NCBI GenBank assembly: GCA_965112735.1
Contig: OZ218959.1
Location: forward strand, 1,426,001-1,490,000
Reading direction: 5' to 3'
DNA: 64,000 nt
DNA from: Phaeosaccion multiseriatum
Lineage: Eukaryota; Ochrophyta, other classes
This document shows positions 18,462 through 30,600 of this stretch, piece by piece; within the stretch, counting starts at the first letter, position 1; every line of letters begins with the position of its first letter. A program made the translations under genes and the position numbers. The notes under the pieces are model-generated. The model was given only the letters and a program-made list of their open reading frames with translations. It did no database searches and was not told where the DNA came from.

Positions 18462-19356
18462 ATGTTTTTCGGAAGCAGCGCACAGAAGGAACTGTTGGAG
18501 GCGATTAAGGCCAAGATCGCTATCCTCGAGCAAGAGCTCGCCGAATCCCATGTGGAAAGGGCCTCCCTGAAGCAGCAGGTCGAGACGAAGGCGACCAAGG
18601 AGGAGCTCGAGACCGGACTGGAGGAGGCTAGGAATGACGCGGTCAGGCTGGTGCACGCAGCCACAAGAACCTCCGTGGACAGGGAGAGGGAGACGGCGCT
18701 GAAGATGGAGAGCATGAATGCCCCTCCTGCAACTCTCGGCTCAGCAGAAGGAAGGCCGGGGGGAGGAGCTCGCCCGTATGAAGGGTGTGGAGACCGACCT
18801 CGAGGAGACCAAGAAGACCGCGGAGGGAGCAGCAGATGAAATCGCGGAGCTGAAGAAGGAGGCCGCCGCGCAGGGCGTGCAGATGGAAGACATGTCACGC
18901 AAAGTGCACCAGGTCAACGAGGCGCTCGTCGGAGTGGCGGCGGGGTCTGCTGCCCTCAGGACTGCTGCCCTCAGGAGGGAGAGGAAGAGGACGGCCGACC
19001 CAGACGTCGACCTGCTCACCACGGACAGCGACTCTGGCGGCTCCAGCTCCTCCTCCTCTTCCGCCTCCTCCTCCGCAAAGAGGGCAAAGAAGAGCAGTGA
19101 CAAGAAGAGCAACGGCAAGAGCATGGCCACCAGTCGGCCCACCGGCCTCCCCGCCGGTACCTCGTCTTCAAGCACTGCGGCTGGGCGCCAGGACTGGTCT
19201 CCTCGCAACGCCAGCACCGCCACTGGCAGCAGGCCCCTGGCCCTCCCCCTACGGGATGGCAGCGCGTCGTCCTCGGACAGCGACTACTGCACCGCCCCCC
19301 CCACCACCGTCAAGAAGATCAAGGACATGGGGCTTGGGCACCAGGCCATGAGCAGC

Positions 19357-19399
<43 letters not shown>

Positions 19400-19904
19400 G
19401 GGTCCGCCAAGGAGGGGGGGAGACCGCGGCGGCGGTGGTGGCTGCCCAAGGTCAGCGATTGATTGGTGGTGTTGACGCACACCGCTACTTGCACTGGCTC
19501 CTTCCTCACCACGCCAATACTGTTTACAGCGTGTGACACTGCTGGCTCTATGGCAGGCAGAAGCTAACTGAGCCTCTTCTCGACAAACCGCCTCCCTGCC
19601 CCGTGTTTTCCCTTCTTCCCTCTCTTTCTCAGGCCGCGCCCCCCCGCTGGCAGAGCCAAGGCCTTCCACTCCTCCCGGCTCGGCATCTCGCGCGACAACT
19701 CCTCCTCCCTCGAAGACTCCGAAGCTGTGCTCGGTGCCGGACTGCACCAAGCAGAGGCAGTGCAATTACAGGTGCGCCGAGCACAGCCCGCGGTGCAGCA
19801 ACGACGATTGCAACAACGCCATCCGCACCACAAAGCACGGCGGTCTGTGCAGGCCGTGTCTTGTGGAGTTCGAGAACAAGACTGTTGATCTTCTCGAGGA
19901 GTAG
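18462..19904 (+). pseudogene. Array copy 3 of the coiled-coil/Cys-His gene, frameshifted
   Basis: Exons 18462-19450 and 19633-19904. After the codons for ESMNA, 42 bp present in the other copies are replaced by 7 bp (cctcctg at about 18721), a net loss of 35 bp that shifts the frame. The first frame then stops at 18839. An internal in-frame start near 18718 restores the distal frame (272 codons if the intron is read through), so a shortened product with the Cys/His cluster might exist. The Ser run has a TAGC interruption not seen elsewhere. Confidence 0.8.
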
Positions 19905-20816
19905 CTGGTTATATCAAGGGGCCTGCAGATAGGTAGACAAATCACTCCTGTGGTCTGTCTGTTCGAATGGCTCGCTCGCTCGGAGCAGAGGCGGTGCGAG
20001 GGTATGGGTAGTCTATGCGCCCGCCCTACCCCGCCCGGCCGCCCCGCCCGGCAAGTTGAGGGAGGAGGGGGAGGGCTAATGAATAATGCTTAACGGACGC
20101 CATGTGTGTGTAATCGTGGTCTGTGTGCTGCTTATCTCGAACGCAATGAGCACAAGTCTAGTCTATGGTAGTGAGGCTGCTGAGCAACGGGAAGGGGGGG
20201 GGGGAGGGAGGAGAGGCGCGAGCCTTCCCCAATTACTCATCCTCCTCCAATTCCTGCGCTCTAGGATCGCACACCGCACTGCAGTCTCGTACATTTGTGG
20301 AGGAGGCCTTTTTCCAGGGAAGTATGACGATTTTCTCGGGTCAATCTCCTCCCTTCTCGCGTCGACGCAAAGCTGGACACCCAGTGTTGACATAAATAGA
20401 GTACTTCGTAGTATAAGTAAATTCTTTTGGAAAGGTCTGCCACTGCCTCGCGAGAATACAAAGACGAAAAAAAAGATATTGTACATTGTACACGGAGGAG
20501 GGCTTGAGCGTTTCAGCTACCTAGTGGCGGGACACGCGCACACACACAGACTTTCAGTTTCATATGGCTGACTCCTGTAAGTCAATAAACCGCATTTCCG
20601 TCAACAGGGGCCGGGTTAGGGAACGTCAAGCACAAAAAATAACTTGGCACCGTAAAGCAGCCATCCGTAAAGCAGATACAGTGAGAGTATGGAGCTTTGG
20701 GAGAGGTGCTCCGTAAAGCAGTCCTGCAGCGAGATTAACAAGGTACTCACAAACACCACACCCACTTCCAAAGCCCACACACACACCACTCTGTTTGAAA
20801 GAGATAGGAGAGGAGA

Positions 20817-21739
20817 ATGTTTTTCGGAAGCAGCGCACAGAAGGAACTGTTGGAGGCGATTAAGGCCAAGATCGCTATCCTCGAGCAAGAGCTCGCCGAA
20901 TCCCGTGTGGAAAGGGCCTCCCTGAAGCAGCAGGTCGAGACGAAGGCGACCAAGGAGGAGCTCGAGACCGGACTGGAGGAGGCTAGGAATGACGCGGCCA
21001 GGCTGGTGCACGCAGCCACAAGAACCTCCGTGGACAGGGAGAGGGAGACGGCGCTGAAGATGGAGAGCATGAATGCCGCTCATGGTGCCTTGAAGGACGA
21101 CGTCCATGTGAAGAACCAGCAACTCTCGGCTCAGCAGAAGGAAGGCCGGGGGGAGGTGCTCGCCCGTATAAAGGGTGTGGAGACCGACCTCGAGGAGACC
21201 AAGAAGACCACGGAGGGAGCAGCAGATGAAATCGCGGAGCTGAAGAAGGAGGCCGCCGCGCAGGGCATGCAGATGCAAGACATGTCACGCAAAGTGCACC
21301 AGGTCAACGAGGCGCTCGTCGGAGTGGCGGCGGGGTCTGCTGCCCTCAGGACTGCTGCCCTCAGGAGGGAGAGGAAGAGGACGGCCGACCCAGACGTCGA
21401 CCTGCTCACCACGGACAGCGACTCTGGCGGCTCCAGCTCCTCCTCCTCTTCCGCCTCCTCCTCCGCAAAGAGGGCAAAGAAGAGCAGTGACAAGAAGAGC
21501 AACGGCAAGAGCAAGGCCACCAGTCGGCCCACCGGCCTCCCCGCCGGTACCTCCCCTTCAAGCACTGCGGCTGGGCGCCAGGACTGGTCTCCTCGCAACG
21601 CCGGCACCGCCACTGGCAGCAGGCCCCTGGCCCTCCCCCTACGGGATGGCAGCGCGTCGTCCTCGGACAGCGACTACTGCACCGCCCCCCCCACCACCGT
21701 CAAGAAGATCAAGGACATGGGGCTTGGGCACCAGGCCAT

Positions 21740-21786
<47 letters not shown>

Positions 21787-22291
21787 GGGTCCGCCAAGGA
21801 GGGGGGGAGACCGCGGCGGCGGTGGTGGCTGCCCAAGGTCAGCGATTGATTGGTGGTGTTGACGCACACCGCTACTTGCACTGGCTCCTTCCTCACCACG
21901 CCAATACTGTTTACAGCGTGTGACACTGCTGGCTCTATGGCAGGCAGAAGCTAACTGAGCCTCTTCTCGACAAACCGCCTCCCTGCCCCGTGTTTTCCCT
22001 TCTTCCCTCTCTTTCTCAGGCCGCGCCCCCCCGCTGGCAGAGCCAAGGCCTTCCACTCCTCCCGGCTCGGAATCTCGCGCGACAACTCCTCCTCCCTCGA
22101 AGACTCCGAAGCTGTGCTCGGTGCCGGACTGCACCAAGCAGAGGCAGTGCAATTACAGGTGCGCCGAGCACAGCCCGCGGTGCAGCAACGACGATTGCAA
22201 CAACGCCATCCGCACCACAAAGCACGGCGGTCTGTGCAGGCCGTGTCTTGTGGAGTTCGAGAACAAGACTGTTGATCTTCTCGAGGAGTAG
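20817..22291 (+). CDS. Coiled-coil, Ser-rich protein with C-terminal Cys/His cluster (array copy 4)
   Basis: Exons 20817-21837 and 22020-22291, phase 1, 430 residues. Protein identical to copy 2 in nearly every position, with one extra Ser codon in the AGC tract and an Asn in place of His before the Ser/Thr-Pro linker (PARN-equivalent base change aatctc). The distance from the AGC tract to the donor and the Cys/His cluster are unchanged. It shares its leader motifs with the other units and so is probably co-regulated. Intact from start to stop. Confidence 0.8.
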
Positions 22292-23200
22292 CTGGTTATA
22301 TCAAGGGGCCTGCAGATAGGTAGACAAATCACTCCTGTGGTCTGTCTGTTCGAATGGCTCGCTCGCTCGGAGCAGAGGCGGTGCGAGGGTATGGGTAGTC
22401 TATGCGCCCGCCCTACCCCGCCCGGCCGCCCCGCCCGGCAAGTTGAGGGAGGAGGGGGAGGGCTAATGAATAATGCTTAACGGACGCCATGTGTGTGTAA
22501 TCGTGCTCTGTGTGCTGCTTATCTCGAACGCAATGAGCACAAGTCTAGTCTATGGTAGTGAGGCTGCTGAGCAACGGGAAGGGGGGGGGGGAGGGAGGAG
22601 AGGCGCGAGCCTTCCCCAATTACTCATCCTCCTCCAATTCCTGCGCTCTAGGATCGCACACCGCACTGCAGTCTCGTACATTTGTGGAGGAGGCCTTTTT
22701 CCAGGGAAGTATGACTATTTTCTCGGGTCAATCTCCTCCCTTCTCGCGTCGACGCAAAGCTGGACACCCATTGTTGACATAAATAGAGTACTTCGTAGTA
22801 TAAGTAAATTCTTTTGGAAAGGTCTGCCACTGCCTCGCGAGAATACAAAGACGAAAAAAAAGATATTGTACATTGTACACGGAGGAGGGCTTGAGCGTTT
22901 CAGCTACCTAGTGGCGGGACACGCGCACACACACAGACTTTCAGTTTCATATGGCTGACTCCTGTAAGTCAATAAACCGCATTTCCGTCAACAGGGGCCG
23001 GGTTAGGGAACGTCAAGCACAAAAAATAACTTGGCACCGTAAAGCAGCCATCCGTAAAGCAGATACAGTGAGAGTATGGAGCTTTGGGAGAGGTGCTCCG
23101 TAAAGCAGTCCTGCAGCGAGATTACAAGGTACTCACAAACACACACCACTTCCAAAGCCCACACACACACCACTCTGTTTGAAAGAGATAGGAGAGGAGA

Positions 23201-24123
23201 ATGTTTTTCGGAAGCAGCGCACAGAAGGAACTGTTGGAGGCGATTAAGGCCAAGATCGCTATCCTCGAGCAAGAGCTCGCCGAATCCCGTGTGGAAAGGG
23301 CCTCCCTGAAGCAGCAGGTCGAGACGAAGGCGACCAAGGAGGAGCTCGAGACCGGACTGGAGGAGGCTAGGAATGACGCGGCCAGGCTGGTGCACGCAGC
23401 CACAAGAACCTCCGTGGACAGGGAGAGGGAGACGGCGCTGAAGATGGAGAGCATGAATGCCGCTCATGGTGCCTTGAAGGACGACGTCCATGTGAAGAAC
23501 CAGCAACTCTCGGCTCAGCAGAAGGAAGGCCGGGGGGAGGTGCTCGCCCGTATAAAGGGTGTGGAGACCGACCTCGAGGAGACCAAGAAGACCACGGAGG
23601 GAGCAGCAGATGAAATCGCGGAGCTGAAGAAGGAGGCCGCCGCGCAGGGCATGCAGATGCAAGACATGTCACGCAAAGTGCACCAGGTCAACGAGGCGCT
23701 CGTCGGAGTGGCGGCGGGGTCTGCTGCCCTCAGGACTGCTGCCCTCAGGAGGGAGAGGAAGAGGACGGCCGACCCAGACGTCGACCTGCTCACCACGGAC
23801 AGCGACTCTGGCGGCTCCAGCTCCTCCTCCTCTTCCGCCTCCTCCTCCGCAAAGAGGGCAAAGAAGAGCAGTGACAAGAAGAGCAACGGCAAGAGCAAGG
23901 CCACCAGTCGGCCCACCGGCCTCCCCGCCGGTACCTCCCCTTCAAGCACTGCGGCTGGGCGCCAGGACTGGTCTCCTCGCAACGCCGGCACCGCCACTGG
24001 CAGCAGGCCCCTGGCCCTCCCCCTACGGGATGGCAGCGCGTCGTCCTCGGACAGCGACTACTGCACCGCCCCCCCCACCACCGTCAAGAAGATCAAGGAC
24101 ATGGGGCTTGGGCACCAGGCCAT

Positions 24124-24167
<44 letters not shown>

Positions 24168-24672
24168 GGGTCCGCCAAGGAGGGGGGGAGACCGCGGCGG
24201 CGGTGGTGGCTGCCCAAGGTCAGCGATTGATTGGTGGTGTTGACGCACACCGCTACTTGCACTGGCTCCTTCCTCACCACGCCAATACTGTTTACAGCGT
24301 GTGACACTGCTGGCTCTATGGCAGGCAGAAGCTAACTGAGCCTCTTCTCGACAAACCGCCTCCCTGCCCCGTGTTTTCCCTTCTTCCCTCTCTTTCTCAG
24401 GCCGCGCCCCCCCGCTGGCAGAGCCAAGGCCTTCCACTCCTCCCGGCTCGGCATCTCGCGCGACAACTCCTCCTCCCTCGAAGACTCCGAAGCTGTGCTC
24501 GGTGCCGGACTGCACCAAGCAGAGGCAGTGCAATTACAGGTGCGCCGAGCACAGCCCGCGGTGCAGCAACGACGATTGCAACAACGCCATCCGCACCACA
24601 AAGCACGGCGGTCTGTGCAGGCCGTGTCTTGTGGAGTTCGAGAACAAGACTGTTGGTCTTCTCGAGGAGTAG
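23201..24672 (+). CDS. Coiled-coil, Ser-rich protein with C-terminal Cys/His cluster (array copy 5)
   Basis: Exons 23201-24218 and 24401-24672, phase 1, 429 residues, intact. It differs from copy 2 by an Asp-to-Gly change in the last residues (NKTVGLLEE) and by small deletions in its leader (gattacaagg instead of gattaacaagg). Its 3' flank follows the array consensus only to about 25062, so it is the terminal unit. Confidence 0.8.
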
Positions 24673-25062
24673 CTGGTTATATCAAGGGGCCTGCAGATAG
24701 GTAGACAAATCACTCCTGTGGTCTGTCTGTTCGAATGGCTCGCTCGCTCGAAGCAGAGGCGGTGCGAGGGTATGGGTAATCTATGCGCCCGCCCCACCCC
24801 GCCCCGCCGCCCCGCCCGGCAAGTTGAGGGAGGAGGGGGAGGGCTAATGAATAATGCTTAACGGACGCCATGTGTGTGTAATCGTGGTCTGTGTGCTGCT
24901 TATCTCGAACGCAATGAGCACAAGTCTAGTCTATGGTAGTGAGGCTGCTGAGCAACGGGAAGGGGGGGGGGAGGGAGGAGAGGCGCGAGCCTTCCCCAAT
25001 TACTCATCCTCCTCCAATTCCTGCGCTCTAGGATCGCACACCGCACTGCAGTCTCGTACACT

Positions 25063-25514
25063 TGTGGTTGTTGTTAGGGGTGAATTTTGAAAAAATCATT
25101 CTCTTCTCGCTTCTCGCAAGGGTATTTAAAGTTAAAGTTTACTTTAAGTACCCTTGCTTTTGCTTTCTTTTTTCGCGTCGACACAGCCCATTGACATATC
25201 CATAAAATTGAAAATTGTACTTTTAGTATCAAGTTTCAATTTGGGGGGAAAGCTCCGTCCCTCGCGCGAATACAAAGACGATTGATATATATATACACGG
25301 AGGAGGGATTGAGCGTGTTAGTTCTCTCTCTCCGGTTGGAAGGCTTCACGCACAGTAGCTTGTTTGATCTTCGCTTGTGCAGCGCCCTTCATTCGGGCAA
25401 AGCCTTCGGTCTGGCGTTGGAGAGGGGAGAATTGTTCGCTCCTCTCCCTCCAACAGCTCCAAGGCCTTTCACCGCTCTACGTGACCGCTCCCCCTTTGAG
25501 GAAGAGAGAGGAAG
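25063..25514 (+). promoter_or_regulatory. Array breakpoint and myosin upstream region
   Basis: At 25063 the array consensus is lost and a 17 bp imperfect palindrome follows (arms 25116-25132 and 25141-25157, gcaagggtatttaaagt, one mismatch, 8 bp loop). From about 25170 the sequence again resembles the array spacer in diverged form: cgcgtcgac, then gcgaatacaaagacg, then tacacggaggaggg(a/c)ttgagcgt. The myosin leader therefore shares ancestry with the spacers. The stretch presumably contains the myosin promoter. Confidence 0.5.
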
Positions 25515-26468
25515 ATGGACTGGTACTACGTGGATGCGGCGAATAGCCAGCAAGGGCCTCTGGACGTGGCGGGCCTAGGGAGGCTTCTGGCTTCCGCCTC
25601 CATCAATGACAACAGCTTCGTCTGGAAGGAAGGACAGGCAGAGTGGCTTCCATTGCAGCAGGTGAGGGGTTTCTGCCAGTTGCTGCCCTTCTACTGCCCT
25701 TCTGCTGCCCTTACATTCTTATCAAGGCATTCTCGTGTCTCACTTGGAGATGCAATGGTTAGCCTTGCCTCCCCGCCCTCTCTTCTCGTCCTCTATCCGA
25801 TCTCTCTGTCCCCCTCTATCTATCTCTCTCTCTATATCTCTCTCTTCTATTTCTCTCTCTAATCTAGCTTTTTCTCTCCCCACCCACTTCTCTCTCCCGT
25901 ATCTCCCAATCCATATCTCTCTTCCTCATTTCTCTCTCTCTATTCGCTGTCTGTCCCCCCCCCCCCAACCGCTGCCACGCTGCGCAGGTGGGTGAGATCT
26001 ACTCCGACGTCAAGGCTGCGGCGGCTCCCCCCCCTCCCGTGCCACCAAAGCGCGTAGCGGGGCCCCCAGGAGTGCCCAGTCTGCCTGTAAAGCCCGGAGG
26101 CAACCTTCCAGGTGGGTAGGTCGAGAGGTCCGAAGGAGGACAAACAAACTCACATACACACACATATATATATTATTATTATTATTATTATTATTATATA
26201 CATATATGATCCTCCCTCTCTCTGTCGTGTCCTGCTGTCCTATATCCTCTGTCATCTCTCGCTCTCCCCACTCGCTCGCTCCTTACGTCCGTGCTGTTCT
26301 CCATCTAGCTTCATCTGGCTATGTATCAGCTGCCTCACGTAACCGTCTGTCTGCCTTTCTACATACCCTCTTCCATATCATCCCCACCCTCCCTTCCTTC
26401 CCGCCCACCCTCTCCCCTGGTCTCTCTCTCCTTCCCTCCCTCTCCCTCTCTCCGTGTGTATGCGTCTT

Positions 26469-26499
<31 letters not shown>

Positions 26500-27596
26500 A
26501 TGCGTCGGTAACAGGCACCACAGGTGTATCAAGCGACCCCATGACCGCACGGCGTATGAGCGGTAGGAAGCTGAGCGCGCTGAGCAAGGGGGCCAACTGG
26601 ATGGAGAAGAAAACGGCCGATGGAGTCCCCTACTACTTCAATGCGTCCACAGGTAGGGAGGGAGGGATGGAGCCAAAAGGAAGGGGGGGAATAGTGTCAA
26701 GAGCTTTTCTTCTGCTGTTGTCAATCACCAGCTGCTCCTGCCCCTGCTGCTACTGCTGTATCACCAACTGTTCCTGATGCTGATGCTCTGCTGCTACGGC
26801 CTTCTGCCTTTCTGTGCTGATTCACCCATCCATCCATCCATCCATCTCCCCCCCTCCTCCCTTGTGGTGTTGACTCCCTTGTGGTGTTGACTGTTGACAT
26901 CCTTTCTTTGGACGCTTCAGAGACGGTGACGTGGGACAAGCCGGACTCGCTCAAGACCGAGTCAGAGCTGCAGCAAAGCAGCGGGGCGTACTGCTGGGTG
27001 AGGACGCAGCAGGGATGGCAGTGGAGGGCAGTGGATGGGAGGGAGAAAATGGGTGGGGGAGTGGGGAGGGAGTGGGGGAGAGAAGAATGCTCTCGTGCAT
27101 TCTGCAGGGACAGGGGAAGGGAGGGAAGGGAGGGAAGGAGGAGTAGGTGGGGGTTTATGACCCGGGGGGTTTGGAAGCGAACTTGGTCCAGCTTTGGATG
27201 CATGATTGATCTTTGCCCATCCGTGTGGAAAGGTTTCTGATGAGTGGGGTTTGCTCCCTCCCTGCCCTTTCGGCTTTCCTCAAGTGCTGTCCTCCTCCTC
27301 CTCATCACCATCATCATCATCATCATCATCCCCCTCCCCCTCCTCCTCATCCCCCTCCTCCTCCTCCTCCTCCTCCTTCTCATCCCCCTCCCCCTCCTCC
27401 TCCTCCTCCTCCTCCTCCTCCTCCTCATCCCCCTCCTCCTCCTCCTCCTGCTGCTGCTGCTGCTGCTATCTCCACCTCCTCCTCCTCTTCCTCCTCCTCC
27501 TCCTCCTCCTCCTCCTCCTCCTCATCCCCCTCCTCCTCCTGCTGCTGCTGCTGCTGCTATCTCCACCACCTCCTCCACCACCTCCTCCTTCTCCTC

Positions 27597-27637
<41 letters not shown>

Positions 27638-30600
27638 ATCTCCACCTCCTCCTCCTCCAAGGTATCCGACGAGAAGCTGGGGTGGGCGCCTGCAAAGCTC
27701 CTGAAGGTGATACATATGGGCAGGCGGGGATGGAAGGAGGAATGACGAAGCGCCTGACGAGACAAAATGAGAGGGAAGGACATGAGGCGAAGCGGTTTTC
27801 TCTCTTCTCTCCCTTCCTCTCCCTCTCCCTCTCCCTCTTTGTCTCTCCCTCTCTCTCCCTTCTGTCTTTTCCTCTCCCTCTCTCTCTTCCATCCCCCCTC
27901 CATCTGTCTCTCCCTCTCCCCCTCTCCCTCTTATATTCCTCGTCTTTCTCTCTGTCCCTCTCTCTCTTACTCCCTCCCCCCCCCCCCCCCTCTCCCTCTC
28001 CTTCTCCCACGTCTTTTAGGACGGAGGCAACAGCGCCTCTGTGCAGGTGGAGCACAGCCGAGAGAAGAAGACGGTGACTCGTAGTGCCAGGGAGCCGCTG
28101 TGGCCGCTCAACCTCTCCAGTCTCAACAGGGCTGCGCAGGTCGATGACTTGGTCATGGTCGATGACATCAATCAGGTGAGGCATATGGGCGTAGGGCAGG
28201 GGTCTGGGAAGGCAGGCATATAGGCAGCCACGGCAAACTGTGGGTTGGTCTCAACCCTCCCCCCCCCCCCCCCTCCCCCCCACACACACGCACACACGCA
28301 CATATTGACCTCCCTCCCCTCCCCTCCCCTCCCCTCCCCTCCCCCCGTGTTCTTCCCTTGTCCTTGCTCCTTGTTCTTCCCTTGTCCTTGCTCCTTGCTC
28401 TTCCCTTGTCCTTGCTCCTTGTTCTTCCCTTGTTCTTGCTCCTTGCTCTTCCCTTGTTCTTGCTCCTTGTTCTTCCCTTGTCCTTGCTCCTTGCTCTTCC
28501 CTTGTCCTTGCTCCTTGCTCTTCCCTTGTCCTTGCTCCTTGCTCTTCCCTTGTTCTTGCTCCTTGCTCTTCCCTTGTTTTTGCTCCTTGCTCTTCCCTTG
28601 TCCTTGCTCCTTGCTCTTCCCTTGTCCTTGCTCCTTGCTCTTCCCTTGTCCTTGCTCCTTGCTCTTCCCTTGTCCTTGCTCCTTGCTCTTCCCTTGTCCT
28701 TGCTCCTTGCTCTTCCCTTGTCCTTGCTCCTTGCTCTTCCCTTGTTCTTGCTCCTTGCTCTTCCCTTGTTCTTGCTCCTTGCTCTTCCCTTTGCCTTGCT
28801 CCTTGCTCTTCCCTTGTCCTTGCTCCTTGCTCTTCCCTTGTCCTTGCTCCTTGCTCTTCCCTTGTCCTTGCTCCTTTCTCTTCCCTTTGCCTTGCTCCTT
28901 GCTCTTCCCTTGTCCTTGCTCCTTGCTCTTCCCTTGTCCTTGCTCCTTGCTCTTCCCTTGTTCTTGCTCCTTTCTCTTCCCTTGTTCTTGCTCCTTGCTC
29001 TTCCCTTGTCCTTGCTCCTTGCTCTTCCCTTGTCCTTGCTCCTTGCTCTTCCCTTGTCCTTGCTCCTTGCTCTTCCCTTGTCCTTGCTCCTTGTTCTTCC
29101 CTTGTTCTTGCTCCTTGCTCTTCCCTTGTCCTTGCTCCTTTCTCTTCCCTTTGCCTTGCTCCTTGCTCTTCCCTTGTCCTTGCTCCTTGCTCTTCCCTTG
29201 TCCTTGCTCCTTGCTCTTCCCTTGTTCTTGCTCCTTTTGCTCTGGCAGGGGCTCATGGTGCACTGTCTGAGAGAGCGCTACAAGAAGGACAAGATTTACA
29301 CTTGGGTGAGTGCCGTGGTGTGTGTGTGCGTGTGTGCGTGTGTGCGTGTCTCTCTCTTTCTATGTATGTTATGTCTGTGTGTGTGTCTCACAACTGGTGT
29401 ACCCCAACCGTGCTATCGTATCACCAATACCAACACCTGTATGACACACAAACACAATCAGGTGGGGGCCAGCCACAGCGTGCTCGTGTCCATCAACCCC
29501 TTCAAGCAGCTGCCCATCTACACGGCCTCCAAGATCGAGGAGTACGCACACCCCTCCGCTTATCGCCCGCCTCCACCTCACACCTTCGCCATTGCCAACA
29601 GCGCCTATGTCAAAATGAGCCTCGAGAATCAGAGTCAGGTGGGTGGGTGGGTGGGTGGGTGGGTGGGTGGGTAGAGCTTATGAGCCAGCTGCTACCACGG
29701 TTTCACTTTGGTTCGGGTGCGCACTGCCATACACAAGGCACACGCGAAAACACACGTGCGGGATGGGCTCAAAAACAAACGCCCAATTGACTTGCTGACG
29801 TACTACTGCTGACGTACTGCTGCTGACGTACTGCTGATAACACCCCTCAGGCCATCCTTATTTCCGGCGAATCTGGGGCGGGCAAGACAGAGGCAACTAA
29901 GCAGTGCTTCAATTTTCTGGTGCGTAGGGTGGAGTCACGAAGGACAGGGGTGGGGAGTGCCAGGACAGAAGGGTGGGGAGTGTCAGGACAGAGGGGTGAG
30001 GAGTGTCAGGACAGGGGTGGGGAGTGTCAGGACAGAGGGGTGAGGGGTGTCAGGACAGAGGGGGTAAAGGGGTGTCGGGACAGAGGGGTGGGGAGTGTCA
30101 GGCCAGAGGGGTGAGGGGTGTCAGGACAGAGGGGTGGGGAGCGTCAGGACAGGGGTGGGGAGTGTCAGGACAGAGGGGTGAGGGGTGTCAGGACAGAGGG
30201 GTGGGGAGTGTCAGGACAGAGGGGTGAGGGGTGTCAGGACAGAGGGGTGAGGGGTGTCAGGACAGAGGGGTGGGGAGTGTCAGGACAGAGGGGTGGGGAG
30301 TGTCAGGACAGATGGGGTAAAGGGGTGTCAGGACAGAGGGGTGAAGGGTGTCAGGACAGAGGGGTGGGGAGTGTCAGGACAGAGGGGTGAGGGGTGTCAG
30401 GACAGAGGGGGTAAAGGGGTGTCGGGACAGAGGGGTGGGGAGTGTCAGGACAGAGGGGTGAGGGGTGTCAGGACAGAGGGGGTAAGGAGTGTCAGCACAG
30501 AGGAGTGAGGAGTGTCAGGATAGAGGCAACTAAGCAGTGCTTCAACTTTGTGGTATGTTTTGTGCCTTCCTTATCGTTTTGTTTGAGCAAACTCATCACT

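Larger units (their letters stand above)
13430..25062 (+). repeat. Tandem array of five ~2.4 kb units, one gene per unit
   Basis: Units begin with ggctgactcctgtaagtcaa at 13430, 15826, 18211, 20566 and 22953 (periods 2396, 2385, 2355 and 2387 bp). Genes and spacers are both nearly identical between units, so the array is recent or homogenised by gene conversion. Unit 1 differs in the first ~80 bp of its leader. Unit 5 is cut short at about 25062, where similarity to the other units collapses. Length variation is seen in a poly-G run, the AGC tract and a TACTTG indel in the spacer. Confidence 0.97.

Noticed and set aside
28168-29270. 360-codon Lys/Glu/Gln-rich and Arg/Lys-rich ORFs on the minus strand and Leu/Pro ORFs on the plus strand
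   Set aside because: All arise from the 24 bp minisatellite between two well-supported myosin exons.
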